In this document: positions 26,501 through 37,475 of the stretch, piece after piece | How the letters are laid out: every line of letters begins with the position of its first letter | How positions within the stretch are numbered: the first letter of the stretch is position 1 | NCBI GenBank assembly: GCA_000711775.1 | Contig: ARYC01001194.1 | Coordinates: 34,028 to 98,027, forward strand | Length of the DNA: 64,000 nucleotides | From: Oxytricha trifallax | Taxonomy: Eukaryota > Ciliophora > Spirotrichea > Sporadotrichida > Oxytrichidae | Direction of reading: 5' to 3' | Position numbers and translations under genes: made by a program | The notes under the pieces: model-generated | What the model was told of the DNA's origin: nothing | Seen by the model: the letters and a program-made list of their open reading frames with translations, nothing else | The model's database searches: none

Positions 26501-27853
26501 GAATTTAAAGAAGATTTTTTAAAACTTACAGATTTCTTTGAGAAAGATAAAATAACATTTGGTCGGACTTGACTCCACTCGAACCCCAGGAAATGATTTT
26601 GCTCATCTTCTTTTTTGCTTTCGTCCCTTATAATGTACAAAGGTTTCTTAAAATTTCTTAAATCAAACACTTTAATGGTGTCTTCAGAGAATGAAGCAAA
26701 CCTTATGTTATCAAAGGGATCAAATTGTATGGCTTGAACTTGGTTGCTATGTACATCTTCGTATTAACTCAAATTTTGAAGCTCTCTGGTATCACAAATT
26801 CTAATATACTTGTCAGTTCCATAGATCAATTCAGTTGAACTATTTGGAAACCATTTTAAGCAAAAGATGTCGTCATTAATTTTCTAAAAAGTATGACGAG
26901 GCTCGAATAAAATCTGTGGCTTCGGTCTTTATTCTAACTTTGCGACAGTCTAATCTCCAATAAAATTATTTACTATTTGCTTTTCTGTATCTCTGATCTT
27001 GTTATAATTTGGATTTTAAGTTCTATTAATATCCCAAATCAACAAACTTGACTCATTTTTAACCTAAAAAATGTTAAATTATTGAAAATTAATTTGAATT
27101 TACTTGTTCATATCCTGCTGCAAAGATATTTTACTCATGAGGATTCCAAGCTATAGTATTGCACTATCTAGGATTCTAAATCATATTTCCAGTGAAAAAT
27201 TCTTTCTCAACTTTTCCAGTGTATACTAAACTACCAGTTCCCATACTTGATTAGCTTTGCAATTTGCTATGATTTACATTCACAAAAGAAATCTACATAA
27301 ATTTGTTAGATCTTAAAACATTTTAAAAGTTATGATGTATCGCAAGAAAACAAGGTATATAAAGAATCAATTTATTTAGATTATATATCAATTTCAACAT
27401 ACCTTTCCATTTTAATGAGCAGCTGCTAGAAAATGTTAATTTTTTATCTTAGCCCACTCAAATGATTAAACTTGATCAAGCTATATCATGGTTAAGACAT
27501 TTAATGGAATAAATAATTAATAGATTTACCTCGACAACCACTCTAAGCTTGAACTTCTGTGAAAATGAGGTTTATTGTGAGAACTAATTATTGAAGTTGA
27601 TATTACCAGAATCATCATACTGCTTCAATGTATTTGAGTTAAATTAAGGTTGTTGCTGCAGATGATTTGTATTGGACTGGTCTGTTTTTAATTCAAATAC
27701 TTATATGTCTCTGCCAGATAATACACTAGATTTAAAAATATAGGAATGTAATTGAAAAATCAAGATCAATTATATTTCGAATACACCCAGAATATTAGGA
27801 TGACTGTAAGAGAATTTTATCTCACAAGACTTATCTTGATAGATCTGCTCCAT
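23558..27853 (-). CDS. MIOS/Sea4-like WD-repeat protein with C-terminal zinc module
   Basis: Probable homologue of MIOS (Sea4), the GATOR2/SEA-complex subunit that acts in amino-acid signalling to TORC1 at the lysosome or vacuole. It starts MEQIYQDKSCEIKFSYSHPN. The N-terminal half is a WD-type propeller (LIWDINRT, IRICDTREL, IKVFDLRNFKKPLYI). The middle is helical and includes YVDKHGDIQSAAYISSYYY and LQLWYHRANFD, close to the family's VDR.GDVQTASY and WHKRAEFD. The C-terminus has paired cysteine motifs (CFYCNHGF, CVECGK, CSVCLQPIGI) and ends WCQKCKHGGHTQHILEWFKN then CSVSNCDCRC, the diagnostic MIOS tail. Introns of 37 nt (24616-24652) and 40 nt (27064-27103) are clear. About 25.9-26.4 kb is a non-coding interruption, likely an IES, whose borders I could not fix. 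Short interruptions also lie near 27.3-27.4 and 27.5 kb. Confidence 0.85.
25900..26390 (-). other. Probable IES inside the MIOS-like gene
   Basis: About 490 bp of AT-rich sequence interrupts the coding region between the end of the WD propeller (reading to SRIIKVLAIALSF) and the next block (KNGYIEEQVLNESNRF). No GT-AG pair or direct-repeat pair restored a convincing protein, so one or more pointers remain unresolved. Confidence 0.5.
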
Positions 27854-28059
27854 TATTTATTAATAATTATTTCTATAAATTTGTCATATATTTATTTCCC
27901 CCCCTATTAATCTTGCATGACTATACTTCGTTTTAATGATAAAGTAAGAATTAATACAGATTTTGATGAGATAAATTAGATTATTTTTGATTTCTTCAGA
28001 GGAAAACAGTACCTCCCTAGATTGATTGCTTGAAGATTTCAATAAGCTTTGTGTCTTTC

Positions 28060-29167
28060 TCATTGAGTGAGCATTTTTTTATTTTTCTATAATTTAACTT
28101 CTGAATAATCAAAATTGAATTTAATAATAAATGAGGCATAGATGATCTTTCTGAGGTTAGCAGCAGCAATAGGGTGATAGAAGCTTTCGTTAAGCTTGAA
28201 CCATTGATCAGCTAAGTCTCTTCTTCCGTTTTTAACCAAAGCGATATAGACTGGGTTGATGTACTTCATTCTACCTAATCTTGAGACGTAATCCTTGGCA
28301 CCAGCGTAGGTGTCTTCAAAGGCCAAATAGATGCTTAAAAAATAAATTTATATTTAATGGCGAGTGGATACCATCTTTAACCGATCTCTGGATTGGCATC
28401 CCAAGTGCAGTTGTAGTCAGCATCTACCTTCTTTAAGAGGTCAATTGTAAATTCGTCTTGTCTAGCAACTAATCTATTCAAGAAGATAACCTTGAGTTAA
28501 GGATCATCAGTGGTCAAGTAATCCTTATAGTTGTCTGGGCTTGAATTAATTCGGGAAAAAATAATAAAATATTTTTACTCTTGAAGTACCGTTTCTTTTA
28601 ATGTAGTCATCAGCAAGAGCTTCGAATTTCTTGGCAGAGTCAGTCTCAAAGCTTACTTTGTAGACGTCTGGATTGGCACCTGGTGATCTTACCCATGTTT
28701 CCCAATCTACTGCACCAATAATTTGAGCTGCTTTATCTGCCATATTAGCATTAACCCAATCCTCAAAAGTGCTCTTTAAGTCTTAATAGACAACACTCTT
28801 AAGAATTAATAAATTGAAAAAAATGATCTGTTGATCAAACAAATGATTAAATTACAAACTCTTTTGGGTGAATTTCTTAATATAAATTCTGACGAAGGCT
28901 TGGAAGTTATCTTCACCAACGAGTGATTCCAAATAAGTCAAGAATTAGAAACCTTTCTCATAAGGAAGTTGTGAGAAGGAATCATCTGGGGTATTGCCGT
29001 CAAGAACTGGGTAAAGACTTGAGTATGAATTGTTCAATCCATAATTGTTATTGCTTGCATAAAACTTTCTATGATTGATTTAAAAACATTAAATAGAAAA
29101 TACAATTAAACAATAATATCAACCCAGAGAGAAACATTACCAAGTTGAGCTTCAATGAGAGCAAATT
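28060..29167 (-). CDS. Scrambled M1 aminopeptidase / LTA4H-like, inverted C-terminal MDS block
   Basis: Second half of the same enzyme in inverted orientation. It begins with the same 14-bp pointer (29154-29167, minus strand). Joining it to the plus-strand block reads MKGHEFALIEAQLGNVSLW without a break. It contains SFSQLPYEKGFQFLTYLE with the catalytic tyrosine of the family, the DWETWVRSPGANP block and the helical tail ending LRKIIYASFIIKFNFD. One intron (29065-29123) and three IESs (pointers AAGAGT, TTCAAG, CAT) are removed, leaving 906 nt = 302 codons from the pointer to TGA. With the N-terminal block the protein is 675 aa (human LTA4H 611). The residue matching human Tyr378 is phenylalanine, as in plain aminopeptidases of the group, so epoxide hydrolase activity should not be assumed. 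Confidence 0.92.
28334..28359 (-). other. IES in aminopeptidase C-terminal block, pointer CAT
   Basis: CAT (minus strand) at 28357-28359 and 28331-28333. Excision gives RWYPLAIYLAFEDTYAGAKD. The 3-bp pointer is short but is the junction that restores the frame to the conserved RLGRMKYINPVY block. Confidence 0.7.
28546..28585 (-). other. IES in aminopeptidase C-terminal block, pointer TTCAAG
   Basis: TTCAAG (minus strand) at 28580-28585 and 28540-28545. Excision joins IKRNGTS to SPDNYKDYLTTDD in frame. Confidence 0.85.
28801..28863 (-). other. IES in aminopeptidase C-terminal block, pointer AAGAGT
   Basis: AAGAGT (minus strand) at 28858-28863 and 28795-28800. Excision joins KKFTQKS to VVYQDLKSTFEDW. 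Confidence 0.85.
29154..29167 (-). other. Inverted pointer, inner partner
   Basis: Reverse complement of the 14-bp sequence at 30431-30444. It marks the 5' border of the inverted MDS block and pairs with the end of the plus-strand block during programmed unscrambling. Long pointers are typical of scrambled junctions in spirotrichs. Confidence 0.92.
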
Positions 29168-29236
29168 AATTGACTAGTCAGAATGAAATATCCAAGAATC
29201 AATTACTTTATAATATTAATTAATAGGTATTTATAT

Positions 29237-30444
29237 ATGAGAAATATCCTTGCTACCCTGCTTATAGCAGGTTTTGCAGTCTCCACTTAAGCAACTAAGG
29301 TATGATTTTCCACTTCTCTTTCTCAATTTAAAATTTTATATCTTATAGTTTTTGAGTGAGAAACCAGTGACATTCAAGCCTTCAAGTTTTGATGGAAGCA
29401 GCTTCTCAAATGTGGAATTCATTCAGACTTACAACTTCGACCTCGACATTACTGTTGATTTCGATAAATCCTCAATCTCAGGAACTAACACTCTTTCTTT
29501 GATTGCTGTTCAAGATCAAGTGAGTGAAGTGATCCTTGATTATCAAGGCATTATTATTCACAAAACTGAAATCCAAGATGATAAAGGAAACTTTGTTGAA
29601 GTTCCAAACTTGCACTATGATGATAAGATCTTAGGATCAGCACTTACAATCCAGTTTACCAATAGTAAGTCATATAGCAATTTGATATAATTTTACCTTA
29701 GAAATTGCAAAGTATGATAAGACTCAAATCAGAATCACATATGAGACCACTACAGATGCTCAAGCTATTAACTGGCTTACTGAAGCTCAAACTACAACCA
29801 AAACTTTGAAATATTTGTTCACTCAATGCGAACCAATCCATTGCAGATCAGTAGCCCCACTTCAAGACACTCCATCAATCAAGACTACTTACTCAGCTAA
29901 GGTTACAGTAAAAGACTCATATATTGTTAAGATGAGTGCCAACGAAACTGATCCAGTTAAGAATGCTGATGGAACAACTACTTACAACTTCTAAAACACA
30001 ATTAACATTCCCTCATATCTCTTAGCCATAGCAGTGGGTAACTTGGCTTACAAGTCAACTGGAGCTAGAACTGGAGTCATCGCTGAGCCAGGCGCTGATG
30101 CTCTTGACAAATACGTTAAAGAACTTGAAGACCTAGACACCTTCCTAAATAAGACTGAAGCATGGTTGACTCCTTATATTTGGGGAACTTACACCGTCCT
30201 TGTTCTCCCAGCTTCTTTCCCATACGGAGGCATGGAAAACCCACTTCTCACTTTTGCTTCTCCAACCATTATCGTTGGTGACAAGTCTCAAGTTTATGTT
30301 GCAACTCATGAAATCGCTCATTCATGGACTGGTAATGAAGTAACCTGCAGAGACTGGTCAAATATGTGGTTAAACGAGGGCTTCACTGTATTTGAAGAGA
30401 GAAAAGTATCAGGCTAAATGAAGGGTCACGAATTTGCTCTCATT
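29237..30444 (+). CDS. Scrambled M1 aminopeptidase / LTA4H-like, N-terminal MDS block
   Basis: First half (374 codons) of a secreted or vesicular M1-family zinc aminopeptidase of the leukotriene A4 hydrolase branch. MRNILATLLIAGFAVSTQA looks like a signal peptide. Conserved landmarks are LFTQCEPIHCRSVAPLQDTP, the substrate-binding FPYGGMENP and the zinc site HEIAHSWTGN with the third ligand in WLNEGFTVFEER. A 49-nt intron (29300-29348) and an IES with pointer TTTACC (29661-29697) must be removed. The frame then runs to the end of the 14-bp pointer AATTTGCTCTCATT at 30431-30444. Beyond it the plus strand degenerates, and the rest of the gene lies upstream on the minus strand, so this block alone is not a complete gene. 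Confidence 0.93.
29661..29697 (+). other. IES in aminopeptidase N-terminal block, pointer TTTACC
   Basis: TTTACC at 29655-29660 and 29692-29697. Excision joins LTIQF to TLEIAKYDKTQIRITYETT. A GT-AG intron (GTAAGT to CTTAG) overlaps and also keeps the frame but loses residues, so a few codons are ambiguous. Confidence 0.75.
30431..30444 (+). other. Inverted pointer, outer partner
   Basis: AATTTGCTCTCATT at the end of the N-terminal block. The only other copy I noticed is the inverse one at 29154-29167. Using it keeps the reading frame across the inversion. Confidence 0.92.
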
Positions 30445-30621
30445 AAACTATTAAATGAAAATTGAATTAAATAAAAGCTCTTCTAAAGCTAAATATTAAA
30501 GATTAACGTTGATAAATTTAAATTTTTCTTTACTAAAATAAACACATTTTTTATTTGTGCTTTTAAAATAATGTGTAAAAACAACAAACTTTTGTCTTAA
30601 ATATATTTGAGCTTTATTGGT

Positions 30622-32530
30622 TCAAACTTTCTTGTATTTTTTAGCACATGGTGCACAGAAATCAAATCCAACATCATCGTCATGATAGAGGAACTCATAA
30701 ACATCTTCCATGTACTTATCTCCATTGGCACAGCCAGTGTAAGCTCTGCCATCACAGCCCCAACCAGTTGCATACTCTTGTTAAGATTTCCCAAGTTCTT
30801 CAAGAGTCATTTCTTTCAACTCGTGAATATGAGCATTAGGGTATTCCTAGTAGCACTTTGCGCAATAATTATCAAAGTTTCAAAAATAAATCTAATTTTG
30901 ACTTGGTATTTTTATTAATTAAATTATCAATAATCGAAGTTACATTATTTGCAATGATATAATTTTTCTGCCATATCTGTGCATGTTTGATACATTCCAT
31001 AGCCTGATTTGCATCCAGTGAAGTTTCTGCCATCACAATACCATGAGAAATAAGATTAGAAATCCTTCTTTTCTTGTAAATTTAATTTTATATGTAAAAA
31101 ATATTTAAAAATCTTTTCCTTTAGTTTTACTAATTATACATTATAAATGATAAAGAAGGATTTTAGTAAGTGGATTTTTATGATTAATGACTTTGATAGT
31201 CTCAGTTGGCATGGTTCTAATTAGCATAATTTTCATTTCTCCAAGTTTTTCTTGATTCTTGGTATCATTTACTTTACTAATTTCAATTATAGCTTTATGA
31301 TTTTCACTTGATTTATCTGCCTCTCTTAGCACAATTGACTTGAGATCATTAATTTATAGCTTTACTTTTTGAAAAATAAAATGAGAATTCAAGTAAATAA
31401 TTAAAATTTTTCATTAATCTGGGATTGTAGAGCTTAAAATTTGACATCAAGTGGATCCTTAAAGTCATTATTTTTTTCCATGTCTGTAGCAACTAATACA
31501 AATTTGTTCTTCTCTGCGTATTTGTCGGTCAGTCTATTTGGAATAAGATAGTGATTTTCAGAGATCAAAGCTGCCATTTCTTGGTAACTTGCCTGTTCAG
31601 CATTTTCACTAACTCTCTCGTAAGTACTTGAAATAATTGCGATCAGTAAGTTAAGCATAACTATCATATCCAAAATAGTGCAGAAGACCCAAAAAATCCA
31701 TACAAGTGGTTGAGCTACCTCTCCGAAGGCTGTGGTGTCATATCCTCCCAAAATCATAGAGTAGGCATAGGCAACTGCTGGAATGAAAGATTCGATAAAT
31801 TGCTCTTCTTCGATGTTTCCATTAGAGATTTTCAGGAAAGAGTCTCCGAAAGCTGCAACTGTGATCAATAAGACAAACAAGAAAATACCCATATCATACA
31901 TAACTTCAATAATCATTCTGATTAAATAACCTGTCTGTTTGAAGATTCTAAACTCTAAAAATTATTTCCAATTTTTAAGATATCATAAAAGTCCATATTT
32001 AACATTTTTAATAATTTACATGAAAAGTATTTAAAAATAAATCAAATAATTAGGTTTAAGGGCTGATAAGAACTTTAGCCACATAAAGAATGTAGATATA
32101 GCGAGTACGCATCTATAATAAAATATTTTTATAATATTAATATTAAATTGTTATATTGAGGTCAACATCTATAGCTGTCCCCGCATATTCAGCAAACTAT
32201 CTAATATTGTGTTATTTGTATTTTATGTATATATAAAATTATTCATATTACTTAATAACTAGAAACCGTGAAGGATACCAACACCAACTGGTGCAATTAA
32301 GTCAACATAATTCCAAACTGATGTTAAATACTACAATTTCACATTAAATTTCTTTTTACGATGTTTTTTTTTATAGTAAAATCTATTAAAAATTATAAAT
32401 TGATACAATCCAAGGTTTCCAATTTATCTGCACTCATTGAACAAGAAATAAACAACAAATACTAGTTGAGTGATCGATAAAACATAGTTTACCAATTCAT
32501 AATAGTTTAGAGGCCCTAAATCAATTTTTT
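30622..32530 (-). CDS. TRP/polycystin-like cation channel: membrane domain and C-terminal cysteine modules
   Basis: Blocks in N-to-C order on the minus strand. About 32398-32530 reads LNYYELVNYVLSITQLVFVV. 32265-32340 reads YLTSVWNYVDLIAPVGVGIL. A patch at 32160-32205 contains FAEYAGTAIDVDL, and 32040-32105 has VLAISTFFMWLKFLSALKP. The main block (about 31430-31965) starts FRIFKQTGYLIRMIIEVMYD and runs through a pore-like ILGGYDTTAF to the S6-like MIVMLNLLIAIISSTYERV. This is the S2-S6 order of TRP/PKD channels. 31140-31350 is a charged helical tail. Two cysteine modules follow (WYCDGRNFTGC with YHCKQCNFDYCAKC, then WGCDGRAYTGC with FDFCAPC), ending at TGA 30622-30624. Blocks are separated by 50-100-bp AT-rich introns or IESs. 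Confidence 0.85.
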
Positions 32531-32539
32531 AAAAAAAAT

Positions 32540-34387
32540 TTCATCTATAAATAAATTATATTGTCCATCTTTGCATTAATATAACTAAATAGTTTTATTT
32601 ATTAAAAAAAAGAAATTAATTAATTAAATCCTTCTTTTAAATCTTTAAATTATTTTTATTGCTTGTTAATCCATATTTTAAAAAAACAACATTTTACTAT
32701 AAATGTACATTATAGAAAAATTGCTATATTATTCTATGTGAAATAAGTTTTTAGGCAAAATTATGTATTACACTATATAAATTTAAAGTCTCATTATAAA
32801 TTTTAATTAAATATGGATCCAGGTCTATTTTATTTGCATTAAGTATAAACTAAAAGTTTTTGGTGGGATTATTTCTTTGTTTGTAATAAATATTTTTTCA
32901 ATTTTATTATAAATTCTTTCTTACGAAAATGCTTCATATACATTTAATAAATTATTGGTACGACACCAAAAAAATGAACCCAGATAAAATTTGACTTTCT
33001 TATGGTTAAATTTTTATATTTATTTCTATTTATAAACTTTGAGACTTTTGAAAATGTTCTATTTAAGCAAATTCCAATTTAAATTTATCATAATTTATTC
33101 TTTCTTATGATAATTATTAACAAAAATAAACCATAAATTTCTTAGATCTCTAATAGGATGATAAATCTTTCCTTTAAAAATTATATCTATTTTTATAAAA
33201 AACAATCAAACATTTATTAAAAATTGCCTATAGAAAATAATAAGCCAAGAAACCTCTTCATAATCATTTTATTAGTAAAAATAAACATTTTCTTGTATAT
33301 TATTTTTAAAAGATATAAAATCTATTTATTCAAAATTATTGAAATAGAGAAAATTAATTTTAATTTTAAAAAATGGTAAAAAACTATTTTTTGTATTTAA
33401 TTGATGGTAGATTATAATGAGTGTCATAATCTTCATCTACAATTCTATACTCGTACACTTACAAAAATTAATATTTCTTTTTCTTATTCTTAATTTCATA
33501 TTTTTATTTGACTACATTTAGAAAACCCCAAAACATATTTATAGGTATAGACTAAGATAAAAGTAATACTGATTATCTTTATATTTTTGTCCCTTATAAC
33601 ACTTTTATAAATTTATATAAGCTGAAAAATTATAGCAAAGCTTATTAAGAAATGTATTTTTTTTTACTAATCTAACTATCTGATCTCAATTTATTTGAAA
33701 AGTTTTATTAATTTTTTAAAAATAGTTGGCATCAAGCATTATGAATCTGTTATAGATAATCAACTTAATTAAATAAAAACATATTTATCTTTGTCTTATA
33801 TATCATAAATAAAATATTTTATTCATTAATTTCTTAACTGTATACTATGTTGATTTAAAATGTATTATTGATTGCTTATGTTTTATATAACTTTCAAAAC
33901 TTCTCATTGATATATTTGCTATGCAATTTTATTAAATTAAAATATATAATAAGCAATACCTACTTATTTTAAATTTATCTATTATATATTTATATATTTT
34001 TATAATAGACTAACTAAGGAGCAAGTTTATTTATATTTTTTATGCTTTAGAATCTTAATTTTTGATAAATTATGACTTAAATTACAATGAAAATATTATG
34101 AAAGTATGCTGAAATTACATATAATTATTAATAAAGTACACCTCTCATTAGAATTTATAATTTATAAAAGCATTTAGTATTTATTTAAAATATACATATA
34201 ATTAATTAAGTTTTATTAAGCAGTTATTTAAATCATAAATAAAGCTAATACAACGTTCTAATTAATTAATTAAATTTTATTCTAATTTAAATTTAAAAGA
34301 TTTAATTGTATTATTTAATAAATAAGGAAAAAAATATTTACTTTTAAGATAATTGGATTATATATTCATGTATACCACAAATATTAT
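32540..34387. other. Long AT-rich spacer in the channel gene
   Basis: No channel-coding block was recognised over about 1.85 kb, although the family would be expected to have its S1 helix between the flanking blocks. The missing part may lie elsewhere or may be hidden in small blocks that I could not resolve. Confidence 0.4.
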
Positions 34388-34900
34388 ATGGAAGATACAG
34401 AATGGTATAATCAGTAGTATAATCAAGAAACTTCTAACTATTGGATAATTAAAATCAATCAAAACTTGATAATAAATCTTATATATTAATATAGTTATAC
34501 TTAAGGATTTGAAAAAGCCAATATATTAAATAATTAATGGTTTCATAATAAGTAAAGTGACAATTAGATCACATTATAATCAAATTGGAAACTTAAGGAT
34601 TCCTTGGTATCTTTTTTACTAAAGAGTTTCTGTGAGTTACATTAGAGATCTATATTTGAGGGAAATAAATATTCTTTTTAAAAAGTATTATTGAATTTAG
34701 CTATATATGATAGACACTTGTACTTTAATCAAAGATTCGCATATAAATCAGTAAATTCTAGTTTTAAATTAAATTTTAATGAAGATAAATACAAAATTAA
34801 GTATATTAAAACTTTGATGGCTCTATTATCAAAGAATTTGAAAGATTCAGCTGAAGAGAGTTCTTTGAAGTATTTTACGAAGTCAGTGTCTTAGTAATGA
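34388..34900 (+). CDS. Uncharacterised 170-aa ORF inside a channel-gene spacer
   Basis: Reading TAA and TAG as glutamine, an uninterrupted frame of exactly 171 codons runs from ATG 34388 to TGA 34898-34900. It opens MEDTEWYNQQYNQETSNYW and ends KYFTKSVSQQ. Composition is that of a soluble, aromatic- and lysine-rich protein with no signal peptide or membrane segment. I recognise no domain. It lies on the strand opposite to the surrounding channel blocks and in a region that should be removed from the somatic genome, so it is a candidate germline-limited gene. It has no introns or pointers, unlike its neighbours. It could also be part of a decayed mobile element. Confidence 0.5.
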
Positions 34901-34914
34901 TAAATACTAGGCAT

Positions 34915-36100
34915 ATTATTATATTATAAATTAAAATATGATTCATATCAAGCAGCTCCATCTTAATTTTAGCCTCTGAGGGTTTTTTGTCAAGCATATC
35001 GTCTTTAATCTTTTACTCATGAATCCAAATTCCACTTGTAGAAAATTCGTTAACAATTGAACCCCTATCTAGTTCTTCTAACTCTATCGGTTAAATGAAT
35101 AATATTTAGAACTTGCCTATAAATGAAAAATTTAAGAATCTAGTGTCAAGATAATCCAAGAACTCTGGAATTTGCTATGCGACCATCACGTGATAAACAC
35201 TCTTCAATTAAATCAAAAAAATGATTCACTTATTTTTATAGAACTAATTTAACTCTTGATAGATCTTGAATGATGGTCCATGGGATACAATTACAAATAT
35301 TGCAAATTAGAGAAAATACTTTTGTAATCATTTTGACCCAAACTCAAACTTAAATCGAATGGTGACTGCTACTATAAGTTTTGCAAGAAGGGAACATGAT
35401 ACAATATTTCATTATTAGGATGACAAATCAAGAAAATTTTTGCAATTTTTTCTTGAGATTTGTATAGTTTATGTAAGATTAAATATTCTAATAATAGTCT
35501 CAAATCTAGATAAAGAATATAAGAGTATTAAATCTTAGTATTTTGACTTAATATTTTCAAGACAGTGTTTCCTCCTGGAAGTATATTGTAAAGAATCAAT
35601 TGTATAGTTAATTGTTTATAACAAAATTTTTCTTTAATAAAACTACAATTAACTCTGCAAGTTTCCCATTGCTTTTAATCAGCAAGATTTACAATCTTCT
35701 CTAAAAAATGGCTCCAAACTAATTTAAACTCAAATATTACAGAGGTACACATGCCTTGAAAATTTTTAAAGTATTTCATAGAAAAAACATTTATTAAAGT
35801 TTGCTAATAGTCTCATAATAGTTTCTGTTTTAATCAATTGTAGCATTCATTATAATCTATACATAAAACTTTAAACATTTTCAATTTAAGCAGAATTCTG
35901 GATATGTTTATAAATTCCAGGGTCTGTTTCCTTAACTTTAATCTTTTTGTTGTTCATCTAATCCAAGATACTCCATTACAAATAGGTAAAACTGTGCTCG
36001 AATAGTTTGATATCATGTTGATCCACAACAAACATGTACTTATAAAACTTGTAGGGGTCTCTTTCGTTAAAGAGGTAATACTTGGTTTTGTATTATCTTA
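34915..36100 (-). CDS. Probable channel gene, middle blocks
   Basis: Several minus-strand coding blocks. 35885-36100 starts KYYLFNERDPYKFYKYMFVV and includes ETDPGIYKHIQNSAQ. Smaller blocks near 35640-35860 include KIVNLADQKQWETCRVNC. 35390-35580 contains LILYNILPGGNTVLKIL and YHVPFLQN, phrases recalling ciliate channel proteins of the TRP-like group. 34930-35100 has PIELEELDRGSIVNEFSTSG. The order and spacing fit the segment between the N-terminal propeller and the membrane domain. Assignment to the same gene as 30622-32530 is inferred from strand, order and character. Exact borders of the small blocks are unresolved. Confidence 0.6.
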
Positions 36101-36120
36101 ATAATTTTTTTATTCCTAAA

Positions 36121-36965
36121 ATTTGAGGGGAAGTTTCATGCCTCATATAAAAACATTTGTAATATTAATTAATTTGTAACTATCCTTATCTTTTCACCAG
36201 AGTCTCTCCCCCATCTCTCCTTCCACCCCAAACCGAGCCCCCCAAATCCATATAAATAATTTTTATCTATATGCCATGCGGACATCTATTGCATAAAATG
36301 ATTTATTTTTTATAATATTTACTACATGCGTCAACCTTTTTGTATACATGCTCTAATAGGAAAATATTTAAAAATCAAAACAATATTTAATTTTATTTAT
36401 AATAGTAATATTTTTTATAAGAAATAAATATGCTATTGTATTTCTTATAAGTTAACCATAATATTAGTTATTTAACTGGAAGATATATTTACTTAGAATA
36501 TTATGATTAACTTATAAGAAATACAATAGCATATTTATTTCTTATAAAAAATATTACTATTATAAATAAAATTAAATATTGTTTTGATTTTTAAATATTT
36601 TCCTATTAGAGCATGTACGCAAAAAGGTTGACGCATGTAGTAAATATTATAAAAAATAAATCATTTTATGCAATAGATGTCTTCAAGGCAAAAAAAATTA
36701 TAATAAAAAATTATTTATATGGAGGTGAGAGGGGCTCGGGTGAACACTTAGCGTTATCTTTGAACAAAATTTACTAATTTTAATATAAATTAACTCTCAT
36801 TTCTTTATAACGATTCGAAAAAATGATGAAATTACTTTAATTATATATAAAAAAGTTTTATGATAAGTGAGTGAAATTGAAGTAGTGATAAATATTTTTT
36901 TTCCATAATTTTTGGGAAGAAAAGAAGTTTTAATGTTTGGGACAGGAAACTTCCCCCCAAAAATT
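36121..36965. mobile_element. G-rich-ended element, copy b, with a nested palindrome
   Basis: Outer ends are GAGGGGAAGTTTCATGCCTC at the left and the inverse GGGACAGGAAACTTCCCCCC at the right, the same family as 4346-4767. Inside are G- or C-rich shoulders and a second structure: arms at about 36246-36466 and 36497-36723 are near-perfect inverse copies with a loop of about 30 bp. The arms share CTAATAGGAAAATAT-type sequence with the 7.7-9.6-kb palindrome. The arrangement looks like one element inserted in another. It lies in a spacer of the channel gene. Confidence 0.7.
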
Positions 36966-37259
36966 TAAAGATAAACAAAATAGAGATATATGTTTATATG
37001 AATATAAAAGCTAAAGACTAAATTATATATTTTGCTAAATTTTTGTAAGTCTGATACATTCTTTTTAATCTACTTAAAGTATCTTTCTTCAATGATTCCC
37101 TCTTATTACTGATTTAGAATATTAAATAAGAAACAAACTTTTTTTTCGCTTTATTAAATTTATAAAAGCTCATTATTATTATTATGGCTTTTATAAAGAG
37201 TAATACTTAAATTATTAGAATTTAGTTGTGTTGATACAATTTGATATAAAAATTTGGTT

Positions 37260-37475
37260 TTTTACTTTTGATATATTGGATTATTTGGTTTAATAATAAC
37301 ATAGTATGGCCAAACTTCCCATTCATTTCCAGAGATATCATTGAATAATGGTCTTTAATTGAAAGATTCTTCTTTATATTTCTGTTAAATATTTACTATT
37401 TTCTCAAGCCCATTAGCATTAACAACCAGGAATATCTCATTATCAAGCCACTTGAACCTATTCACTCAATTTAAA
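37260..37475 (-). CDS. Probable channel gene, block
   Basis: An open minus-strand block reading VNRFKWLDNEIFLVVNANGL and continuing through EWEVWPYYVIIKP. The character is propeller-like (WLDNEIFLVVN). It is separated from neighbouring blocks by AT-rich DNA. Assignment to the channel gene rests on strand and order. Confidence 0.55.

Noticed and set aside
30607-30918. Plus-strand ORF of about 100 codons
   Set aside because: Shadow of the minus-strand cysteine-module block, whose frame shows CDGR/CAPC motifs and a TGA stop.
33516-33536. GAAAACCCCAAAACATATT resembling a TBE end
   Set aside because: Only one and a half telomere-like units, no matching TBE sequence beside it; likely chance.
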